A DNA stretch of 5,390 nt, taken from contig CALJCU010000613.1 of assembly GCA_938023885.1 (NCBI GenBank), forward strand, positions 1 to 5,390, read 5' to 3'. Source of the stretch: an uncultured Prevotella sp. GTDB taxonomy: Bacteria; Bacteroidota; Bacteroidia; Bacteroidales; Bacteroidaceae. Shown piece after piece: positions 1 to 5,390 of the stretch (position 1 is its first letter; each line of letters opens with the position of its first letter). The translations under genes were made by a program, and so were the position numbers. Under the pieces are notes generated by a model. The model did not search any database, was not told the origin of the DNA, and saw only the letters and a list, made by a program, of their open reading frames with translations.

Positions 1-1
1 A

Positions 2-346
2 ATGAAAATCAGCATTAAAAGGGTCTATCTGCCTGCTGAGGACAGTGACGGTTACCGTGTGCTCGTAGACCGGCTTTGGCCGCGCGGTATCAAAAAGGAG
101 AAAGCGAAGATTGATCTTTGGGCCAAGGCGATCGCACCTTCTGCGGAACTAAGGAAGTGGTTTAACCATATCCCCGGGCGTTTTGATGAGTTCTCAAAGA
201 AATATGTGGAGGAACTGAAGACCAATCCCGAGGTTGCCCCCATCCTTGACAAGCTTCGCCAGCACGACAAGGTGACGTTGCTCTATGGCGCCAGGGATGA
301 GCAGCACAACAATGCAGTCGTGCTACTTCATCTTCTGTCGGTCTAA
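2..346 (+). CDS. DUF488 (YeaO-type) family protein
   Basis: A complete 114-residue protein of the DUF488/YeaO family: small, soluble, cytoplasmic, with no established biochemical role. The family signature is clear: an N-terminal KRVY, then GYRVLVDRLWPRG at about residues 18-30, APSAELRKWF at about 45-54, a GRFDEFSKKYVEEL segment at about 59-72, and a C-terminal TLLYGARDEQHNNAVVLL block. The length is normal for the family. The ATG at base 2 is accepted because the protein begins exactly where family members usually do; the upstream promoter lies outside the window. The gene ends in TAA and its last 24 bp overlap the end of the convergent Crp/Fnr gene. There is no signal peptide or membrane segment. 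Family membership is recognised from the sequence; any function would be a guess. Confidence 0.9.
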   Translation: MKISIKRVYLPAEDSDGYRVLVDRLWPRGIKKEKAKIDLWAKAIAPSAELRKWFNHIPGRFDEFSKKYVEELKTNPEVAPILDKLRQHDKVTLLYGARDEQHNNAVVLLHLLSV

Positions 347-991
347 GATCGTTATCTCACGCCCGTTGATCTCGATGGCTCCTTCTTTCTGGAGGTCGGA
401 GAGCACGCGGAGCAGTGAGAACTTCTGGATGCCGAACGAGTCGGCTATCTCCTGGCGTGAGCGGAAGAGGCGGATGACATTGGACTCTTGCTCACCGGCA
501 AGTTTGAGGAGGAGCCATGTCACTTTCTCCCTTACCGTGTAGAGACTCAGTACCCGCATGCGTTTCGTGAGGAACGCGTTGATGTTGGAGAGTACGTGTA
601 TGAAGTTCATCGACAGCTGCCAGTTGTCGCGAAGCAACTGCTCAAACTCCGGTTTGCGCATACGGAAGACGGTGACGGGCGTGCCGGTCTCTACACCCAC
701 AGGCAGGTTGCTGTTCTTTGAAAAGACGAAGGCCGGGGCAACGATGTTGCCGTCACGCAACCGGCTTACCTCCACCTGCTTACCCGACAGAGATGACATG
801 CGGCAGATGAGTGTGCCGCTGAGGATGATATCCAGATGCTGGTACGGCATGTTAGCGAGTGCATAGATGTCGTGGGCATCATAGTGTGCGGTGGACCATT
901 TGGCGCCGCTGAGCGCTATCTCCATTTCTACGGGGCTCATGCCTGCGAAGAGCGGGCAGAGGCTGAGCTTGTCAAGTATTTTTTGTTCCAT
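323..991 (-). CDS. Crp/Fnr-family transcriptional regulator
   Basis: A 222-residue cytoplasmic DNA-binding regulator of the usual length for the Crp/Fnr family. Residues about 10-125 form the cyclic-nucleotide-binding-like beta barrel (LCPLFAGMSP, then ILSGTLICRM, then LRDGNIVAPAFVF). Residues about 125-150 match the dimerisation helix. Residues about 175-217 are the winged helix-turn-helix (RSRQEIADSFGIQKFSLLRV, ending EGAIEINGREITILD). Only two cysteines are present (12 and 63), so an Fnr-type 4Fe-4S cluster is not supported, and the phosphate-binding Arg/Ser pattern of cAMP-binding Crp is not evident; the effector is unknown. Many Bacteroidetes paralogues of this type respond to redox or nitrosative stress, but nothing here proves that. 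The gene lies 46 bp after the HAD gene with no -7 box between them, so the two are probably co-transcribed. It ends in TAG inside the convergent DUF488 gene. Confidence 0.9.
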   Translation of the reverse strand: MEQKILDKLSLCPLFAGMSPVEMEIALSGAKWSTAHYDAHDIYALANMPYQHLDIILSGTLICRMSSLSGKQVEVSRLRDGNIVAPAFVFSKNSNLPVGVETGTPVTVFRMRKPEFEQLLRDNWQLSMNFIHVLSNINAFLTKRMRVLSLYTVREKVTWLLLKLAGEQESNVIRLFRSRQEIADSFGIQKFSLLRVLSDLQKEGAIEINGREITILDRQKMK

Positions 992-1037
992 GTCCGGAAA
1001 AGGTGTTAAGTGGTGGGTGTCGGGTGGTAATGGGTTG

Positions 1038-1781
1038 CTACAGTATCTCAGTCAATTCCCGGAATCTGTCTATATGCCTGAAACGTGGGAAAGCTGTAAT
1101 ATTATCTTCTGAATCTTCCGTATGCTCCATCTGCCATTCTAATTCGTAGGGAACGTGAATGGCATACCCGCCGAGTTTCAGCACAGGCAGAATGTCACTC
1201 TTGAATGAGTTTCCGACCATACAGAGCCTGCCAATATTCGTATCGAAGAGCCGGCAGAGGTGCATGTATTCGCGGAGGGTCTTATCGGCTACCACGATGT
1301 AATCGTCAAAATATTTGGCTAAGCCGGAACGTCGGAACTTATTCTCTTGGTCGAGGTTGTCACCTTTGGTGAAGACAACCATCTTGTAGCGACCTTTTTT
1401 GCGCAAGGCTCTGAGAGTCTCCTCAACGCCTTCAAGCGGTGTGGCGGGCATGTTGAGCAGCGTCTTGCCCAACCCGATGATTTTCAGCAGTTCATCCCCA
1501 CCTATCTGTCCTTTAGACATCTTGATAGCGTTCTCAATGAGCGAGATGGTGAACGCTTTGCTGCCATAGCCTAAGAGCGGCAAGTTTGCTTTCTCTTGTT
1601 CAATGAGCTTAGAGGCAATCTCTTCCTGGCTGCCATAGGGTGCAAGCATTTGACCGTAAGCCTTCTCTATGACTTCGAAGTGGCCCATACAGTCCCATAA
1701 TGTATCATCGGCATCGAAAGCAATGAGGAGATTTTTGTCCGACAGTTTGCCGTGTTCTTTTATGTTATTGGATGTATTCAT
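1038..1781 (-). CDS. HAD-superfamily hydrolase (phosphatase-like)
   Basis: A 247-residue soluble haloacid dehalogenase superfamily protein, probably a phosphatase on a small phosphorylated metabolite; the substrate cannot be told. All four HAD motifs are visible: motif I FDADDTLWD with nucleophile Asp23 and acid/base Asp25; motif II VVFTKGD with Thr138; motif III Lys167 in ADKTLREY; motif IV VGNSFKSDI with Asp196. The helical stretch at about 31-115 between motifs I and II is a C1-type cap. The frame is open up to an ATG at 1865, which would add 28 residues (FDFASLPLFFCNFV and similar). That extension is rejected: it precedes the conserved fold and starts upstream of the promoter at 1823-1854, whereas the ATG at 1781 lies about 36 nt after the predicted transcript start. 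It is the first gene of a likely two-gene transcript with the Crp/Fnr regulator. Confidence 0.87.
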   Translation of the reverse strand: MNTSNNIKEHGKLSDKNLLIAFDADDTLWDCMGHFEVIEKAYGQMLAPYGSQEEIASKLIEQEKANLPLLGYGSKAFTISLIENAIKMSKGQIGGDELLKIIGLGKTLLNMPATPLEGVEETLRALRKKGRYKMVVFTKGDNLDQENKFRRSGLAKYFDDYIVVADKTLREYMHLCRLFDTNIGRLCMVGNSFKSDILPVLKLGGYAIHVPYELEWQMEHTEDSEDNITAFPRFRHIDRFRELTEIL

Positions 1782-1822
1782 GTTTACAAAATTACAAAAA
1801 AATAAAGGAAGGGAAGCAAAGT

Positions 1823-1854
1823 CAAAGATAATTATTAATTTTGCAACATTCAAA
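1823..1854 (-). promoter_or_regulatory. Promoter of the HAD-Crp/Fnr transcript
   Basis: Read on the minus strand, TTTG (1851-1854) is followed after 20 bp by TATCTTTG (1823-1830). This matches the Bacteroidetes housekeeping promoter, TTTG at -33 and TAnnTTTG at -7, with the usual spacing. Transcription would start near 1816-1818, leaving an AT-rich leader of about 36 nt before the ATG at 1781. Both boxes and the spacing agree, so this is the best-supported promoter in the window, though it has not been mapped experimentally. Confidence 0.65.
1836..1843 (+). promoter_or_regulatory. -7 box of the membrane regulator promoter
   Basis: TAATTTTG fits the Bacteroidetes -7 consensus TAnnTTTG and is followed by the CA often seen after it. 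Transcription would start near 1848-1850, giving a leader of about 37 nt before the ATG at 1886. No TTTG is found at the expected -33 position (about 1812-1816), so the promoter is probably weak or needs an activator. The box lies inside the spacer of the divergent HAD promoter. Confidence 0.5.
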
Positions 1855-1885
1855 CTTGTAAACAACTGCTTGGAATATAAAGAAG

Positions 1886-4867
1886 ATGGGACAAAGGAGA
1901 GACAACCGGGTAAAATCCTACATTCTTTTTTTTATTGCAATATTATCGGTTCTTCCTATGAGGGGAGAGCTGCAAGATGGCTATGTTGTCTCTTACCTCA
2001 ATCTTAATACGGGTATGCCGGCAAACTACGTGGATGATATCTATCGTGACTCTCGTGGTTTTATTTGGATTTCTACCCACGGGAGCGGCTTGCTGCGGTA
2101 TGATGGCTTTTCCTATATGAATTTTGGACTGGGCGGCAATTTGGGACTTACCATGTGTTCCAATAGTTGTCACAATGTGGTGGAGGATCGTTTTGGCCGC
2201 TTATGGATAGCCTTAGAGGAGGGCTCTAAATGTCTTGATATGATAAATGGGAGTACGTCGCTCCCGGAAGCAGTCTCTGAGGAAACGGATAAGGTTCTGA
2301 GAAGGACAGTGACGACTCCCTGTATCCGTGTCTATTGTGATGCGGAAGGCAACATATGGATTCTTACGGTCTCCAGTCTTTGTCGTGTGTCTTTTGATTC
2401 AGACGGGAGAGTATCCTCTGTGATCGTTGTCTCTCATCATACGAAGGTTCCGGATCTTGCGATGGAAGACCTTGACAAAGACGGGTCTGTATATGTCGGA
2501 TTGGGATTGCATCTAAATAAGGTCTATGCCCACCAGGGGCATCTTGTCGTTAAGAATCTTTCGGCCCGTTATCCTCAACTCAATGGAAAGATTATCGGCG
2601 CTATGGTTAAGTGGAATGGACAGGTGTGGTTCGGTACCAACCACGGGTTGTATAATGGCGTTTTCAGAGATCCGGGTATCCACTTTAATGCAATGGGGAA
2701 AGGCTTGCAACACGAGAACGTGACATCGCTTGCAATATCAGAGGGCAAAAGGTACCTGATTATCGGAACTTTAGGTGGCGTGGATTTCCTTACTCGGACC
2801 TACTCGTTCTCAGGACATTGGAACAGCACAAAGACAACCAATGCGCTGTCGGGCAATTTTGTTAATTGCGTTTATACTTTCGGCAGACAGTTATGGGTTG
2901 GTACGGAGAACAGCGGAATCACACAGTTTAGACCGTATTTGCTTGATATTACCAATTTCTTGCATGACAATTCTTCTTTAGGTTCTTTGAGCTCCGGGTC
3001 TGTCAATGCTATGTATGAGTCACCAACTGGCGATCTATGGGTAGGGACAGTGGAAGGCGGTCTCAACTTAAAGCGGAAAGGCTCGCATGATTTTGTTCAT
3101 TTCACGACCGCTAACTCTGACCTTCCACATAATTCAGTCTCCGTTCTTACTCCTGATGGTGCCGGTAATATCTGGATTGGTATGTGGGGTGGGGGAGTAG
3201 CTGTCTTCTCTAAAGGAAGAATACGGCCGCTGGTCACGGATGCCGGTCATGTTGCTGATTTATTGTTTGTCGGTGCTATGGCTTATGATCCCTACAACCG
3301 GGGAATGTGGATTGGTGCCAATGCGGGGTTATTTTTCTATGATTTCAAGACGCGTAAACTGCGTGACCCTTTCCCGCAATGCCGTACCATCAACGGAGCG
3401 ATAGGCAGCTTAGTGACCCGCGATGGGAAGTTGTTCATGGGATGTCTTCCGGGAATGGTCTCTGTTGATCTGAAAAAGGGACCGGACGGGAAAGGGCTGT
3501 TCTCTTTTACACATTATTTATATAAGCTCGACAATCCATCGTCCAGGGCTTACGAGAAGGTGACTTCGTTCTTTCAGGCTCCAGACGGTACGGTATGGAT
3601 AGGGAGCAATGGTGATGGTATCTACCGGATGAGAGGCTCTGTACCGGACAGTGCGTCTGTTCAGTGCTTCACTGTTGCTGATGGGCTGGCCAACAATGGC
3701 GTCATGGGGCTTGCAGAGGACAACCACGGACTACTGTGGATCGCAACGAATGACGGATTGTCGTGTATGAATCCTCAGACGACGACCTTTGACAACTTTA
3801 CGGTAGCTGACGGTCTGCTGAGCAATCAGTTCTATTTCAATGGGCTCATCCAGGGTGACAATGGAAAGCTATGGCTCGGTAGTGACAAGGGATTGACCTT
3901 GTTGGAAGGAATCAATCCGAACATAGATGATATAGGACGTCTCACGTTCACGGCACTCTATGTCAACAATCGCTATGTGACCGCTGGCTCTGATTATCTG
4001 AAAGAAGATATCTCTGTAGGCAAAGAGATCCATCTCCATGAGAGCGACCGTAGTTTCGTGTTTGAGTTTTCGGCGCTTAATTATAGTAGTGATGTTCAGG
4101 GTGCCTATGCCTATTGCATGAAAGGTTATGAAGATGAATGGATCCCGTTGCCTCAGGGCGAACACAGTGTGAGATATTCAACCTTGCCAGCCGGTCATTA
4201 TACCTTCGAAGTGCGTTATATTCCTCCAATGGGTGCCGGTAAGGAGCAGATAGCCTCTGTCGGTGTGACGGTGACGCCTTATTTCTGGAAGAGCTGGTGG
4301 TTCCTGACCTTGCTCTTCATCGGGTTTGTGTTCCTTGCCTACAAAGCCTATAAGCGACGTATGCGGCTTATGCGTGACCGGGTGGCAGAACAGCTGTATC
4401 GCCCTATCGAGTCAGCTTTGAAAGACAGTAAAGAGCCGGAGCTCTTGCAGACGCGTATCCAGAAGATTCTTCAGAACGAACGTCTCTACCAAGAAAGTCA
4501 GAGACAGTCGATTGACAAGGATAAGTCGGAGACACAGACTAAGGAGGTGCCGTTCATGGATCGTATCATGAAGGTTATGGAGGAGAACTATGCCAACCCC
4601 GAACTGAATGTCAAGATGATTGCCGATGCCATGCGCATGCAACGGACAGAGGTCAGCAAGCAGTTGCAGGATAATGTGGGTGTGACAACCTCGCAGTTTA
4701 TCCGCAACTACCGCCTCGACCTTGCCAAGAAAATGTTGGAAGACAATGTTGCTGACCGTAACATTACCGAGATTGCCTTCCGTGTGGGCTTTAATGATCC
4801 TAAATATTTCACCCGTTGCTTCTCTCAGCGCTTTGGTGTGGCTCCGTCGGCGTATAAGAAGAGCTAA
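1886..4867 (+). CDS. Kinase-less HTCS-like membrane regulator
   Basis: A 993-residue inner-membrane transcription regulator, probably sensing a glycan-derived ligand in the periplasm. Residues 1-28 are a signal peptide or anchor (basic start, then SYILFFIAILSVL). Residues about 30-675 carry fourteen G-x-[IL]-W-[IV]-G-type propeller motifs, at about 58, 104, 155, 200, 245, 289, 334, 382, 427, 472, 514, 568, 615 and 660, fitting two seven-bladed propellers. A Y_Y_Y domain follows at about 728-799 (ALNYSS, KGYEDEWIPL, LPAGHYTFEVRY). The transmembrane helix is at about 804-820, followed by the basic KAYKRRMR. Residues 821-890 are a helical linker. Residues about 891-993 are an AraC-type DNA-binding domain, with the signature ITEIAFRVGFNDPKYF through FGVAPSAYKK. 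Classical HTCS proteins have similar outer parts but reach about 1300-1400 residues by carrying HisKA, HATPase and receiver domains. Those are absent here, with the frame intact. The likely target is the lipoprotein gene just downstream. The ATG at 1886 is chosen because it gives a complete signal sequence. Confidence 0.93.
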   Translation: MGQRRDNRVKSYILFFIAILSVLPMRGELQDGYVVSYLNLNTGMPANYVDDIYRDSRGFIWISTHGSGLLRYDGFSYMNFGLGGNLGLTMCSNSCHNVVEDRFGRLWIALEEGSKCLDMINGSTSLPEAVSEETDKVLRRTVTTPCIRVYCDAEGNIWILTVSSLCRVSFDSDGRVSSVIVVSHHTKVPDLAMEDLDKDGSVYVGLGLHLNKVYAHQGHLVVKNLSARYPQLNGKIIGAMVKWNGQVWFGTNHGLYNGVFRDPGIHFNAMGKGLQHENVTSLAISEGKRYLIIGTLGGVDFLTRTYSFSGHWNSTKTTNALSGNFVNCVYTFGRQLWVGTENSGITQFRPYLLDITNFLHDNSSLGSLSSGSVNAMYESPTGDLWVGTVEGGLNLKRKGSHDFVHFTTANSDLPHNSVSVLTPDGAGNIWIGMWGGGVAVFSKGRIRPLVTDAGHVADLLFVGAMAYDPYNRGMWIGANAGLFFYDFKTRKLRDPFPQCRTINGAIGSLVTRDGKLFMGCLPGMVSVDLKKGPDGKGLFSFTHYLYKLDNPSSRAYEKVTSFFQAPDGTVWIGSNGDGIYRMRGSVPDSASVQCFTVADGLANNGVMGLAEDNHGLLWIATNDGLSCMNPQTTTFDNFTVADGLLSNQFYFNGLIQGDNGKLWLGSDKGLTLLEGINPNIDDIGRLTFTALYVNNRYVTAGSDYLKEDISVGKEIHLHESDRSFVFEFSALNYSSDVQGAYAYCMKGYEDEWIPLPQGEHSVRYSTLPAGHYTFEVRYIPPMGAGKEQIASVGVTVTPYFWKSWWFLTLLFIGFVFLAYKAYKRRMRLMRDRVAEQLYRPIESALKDSKEPELLQTRIQKILQNERLYQESQRQSIDKDKSETQTKEVPFMDRIMKVMEENYANPELNVKMIADAMRMQRTEVSKQLQDNVGVTTSQFIRNYRLDLAKKMLEDNVADRNITEIAFRVGFNDPKYFTRCFSQRFGVAPSAYKKS

Positions 4868-4895
4868 AGAGTAGAGAAATAAGGCAAAAGCGATA

Positions 4896-4938
4896 TTTCC
4901 ACCTTATATTTCTGTTTTTCCACCGTGTATATTTACAC
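4896..4938 (+). promoter_or_regulatory. Candidate operator: 21-bp-spaced direct repeat
   Basis: TTTCCACC occurs at 4896-4903 and again at 4917-4924, start to start 21 bp, two turns of the helix. Similarity continues past the core (matching T, TAT and T positions over the next eight bases). A third, imperfect copy, TTTACACC, lies at 4932-4939, and an inverted repeat, GTGTA-N4-TACAC, covers 4925-4938. The second copy sits where a -33 box would be, 20 bp before the -7 box at 4945. AraC-family activators typically bind two direct half-sites about 21 bp apart with one overlapping the -35 region, and the gene just upstream encodes an AraC-type domain. Binding by that protein is inference. Confidence 0.5.
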
Positions 4939-4944
4939 CCTTCG

Positions 4945-4952
4945 TATCTTTG
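4945..4952 (+). promoter_or_regulatory. -7 box of the lipoprotein gene promoter
   Basis: TATCTTTG followed by CA is a canonical Bacteroidetes -7 box. It would start transcription near 4957-4960 and leave a leader of about 55 nt before the ATG at 5015. No TTTG occurs at -33; that position holds the second TTTCCACC repeat, which suggests an activator-dependent promoter. Confidence 0.6.
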
Positions 4953-5014
4953 CAGCGTTAACAAAGGTATTTATTTTGCCTAAAAACAGAGTAAAATTTA
5001 ACTTATTGCAATTT

Positions 5015-5390
5015 ATGAAGAAACTAACTTTGCAAGGATCATTCTTGGCGGTGCTGCTGGCTTTAGGGCTGACATCCTGTACGGATTGGGATCAGCAAGA
5101 TCCTGAGGCAGGCAACCAGACCTATCCGAATCGTGAGGTCGTAGCCACGTATGATTTTGAGTATTCTGACAAAAAACCGGAATTCTCTGACTTGGAGAAA
5201 TGCTACGAAGCGTGTGAGGTTGTCAAAGATGACAGCCTGGGGAGCGAGGTCCTGCATTTATCAGGTGCGGGAGCAGCGCGTATCGTCAATCCATTTAAGG
5301 AGAAAAAGCTCCAGGATGGAGCAGCCATATCTTTTTATGTAAAGACGGACAGCTCTGATTTGGCCCGTCCACTTTTTGCTTTCACGGGTG
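5015..5390 (+). CDS. LamG-like domain lipoprotein, 3' end cut off
   Basis: An open frame from the ATG at 5015 to the window end gives the first 125 residues of a lipoprotein. Residues 1-21 are a lipoprotein signal peptide (MKKLTLQGS, then a hydrophobic AVLLALGL stretch) with lipobox LTSC and lipidated Cys22. The acidic run after it (TDWDQQDPE) resembles the acidic export signals that send Bacteroidetes lipoproteins to the cell surface. From about residue 44, the pattern TYDFE, VLHLSG, ARIVNPF, LQDGAAISFYVKT and PLFAF fits the start of a LamG/concanavalin-like jellyroll, a carbohydrate-binding fold often placed before glycoside hydrolase domains. What follows is outside the window, so whether this is a binding protein or an enzyme cannot be decided. 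It lies 147 bp after the membrane regulator on the same strand, behind its own promoter and candidate operator, which suggests it is that regulator's target. The start is fixed by the signal peptide. Confidence 0.8.
   Translation, partial: MKKLTLQGSFLAVLLALGLTSCTDWDQQDPEAGNQTYPNREVVATYDFEYSDKKPEFSDLEKCYEACEVVKDDSLGSEVLHLSGAGAARIVNPFKEKKLQDGAAISFYVKTDSSDLARPLFAFTG

Noticed and set aside
956..958. Cys12 of the Crp/Fnr protein as a sign of an Fe-S cluster
   Set aside because: Fnr clusters need four cysteine ligands; only two cysteines exist in the whole protein.
1787..1794. Second TAATTTTG box on the minus strand, 5 bp before the HAD start
   Set aside because: It would give an essentially leaderless transcript, its nearest TTTG (1817-1820) is 22 bp away, and the promoter at 1823-1854 has better spacing and position.
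1782..1865. Longer HAD start at 1865 adding 28 hydrophobic residues, possibly a signal peptide
   Set aside because: The ATG would lie upstream of the best promoter, the extension is AT-rich intergenic sequence, and HAD proteins with this motif I are cytoplasmic and start close to it.
3869..4165. 98-residue minus-strand open frame inside the regulator gene
   Set aside because: It lies wholly opposite the propeller and Y_Y_Y coding region, resembles no family and has no promoter; it is a shadow frame.
4868..4895. Terminator after the membrane regulator gene
   Set aside because: No GC-rich stem followed by a T run is visible, so read-through into the lipoprotein gene is possible.
4972..4978. 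TATTTTG as an alternative -7 box for the lipoprotein gene
   Set aside because: It is one base short of TAnnTTTG, while a perfect box lies at 4945-4952.

Overview
The window looks like chromosomal DNA from a gut- or oral-type member of the Bacteroidales, most likely Prevotella or a close relative. Three things point there: a periplasmic two-propeller sensor protein with an AraC-type output domain, the architecture typical of Bacteroidetes glycan sensors; promoters of the Bacteroidetes type (TAnnTTTG at -7, TTTG near -33) with no clear Shine-Dalgarno sequences; and a lipoprotein with an acidic stretch after the lipid-carrying Cys. Genus assignment is inference.

Left part (1-1865). A complete small DUF488 (YeaO-type) gene on + runs tail to tail into a Crp/Fnr-family regulator on -, and their 3' ends overlap by 24 bp. 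Upstream of the regulator on the same strand is a HAD-superfamily phosphatase gene, 46 bp away. The two minus-strand genes look like one transcript from a good Bacteroidetes promoter at 1823-1854. The HAD start is best placed at 1781, because the longer reading frame to 1865 would start upstream of that promoter.

Centre (1886-4867). A divergently transcribed 993-residue membrane regulator has a signal peptide, fourteen propeller motifs (two seven-bladed propellers), a Y_Y_Y domain, one transmembrane helix, a linker of about 70 residues and an AraC-type DNA-binding domain. It resembles a hybrid two-component system (HTCS) regulator but has no histidine kinase, ATPase or receiver domain, and no histidine anywhere in its cytoplasmic part. 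It is therefore probably a one-component, membrane-tethered transcription factor.

Right part (4868-5390). A 147-bp regulatory gap holds two copies of TTTCCACC whose starts are exactly 21 bp apart, next to a canonical -7 box (TATCTTTG). This is the geometry expected of an AraC-type activator site. It precedes a lipoprotein gene, cut off by the window end, that begins with a probable LamG/concanavalin-like domain. The simplest model is that the tethered regulator senses a glycan-derived ligand in the periplasm and activates the lipoprotein gene, and whatever lies downstream of it, through the 21-bp repeat.
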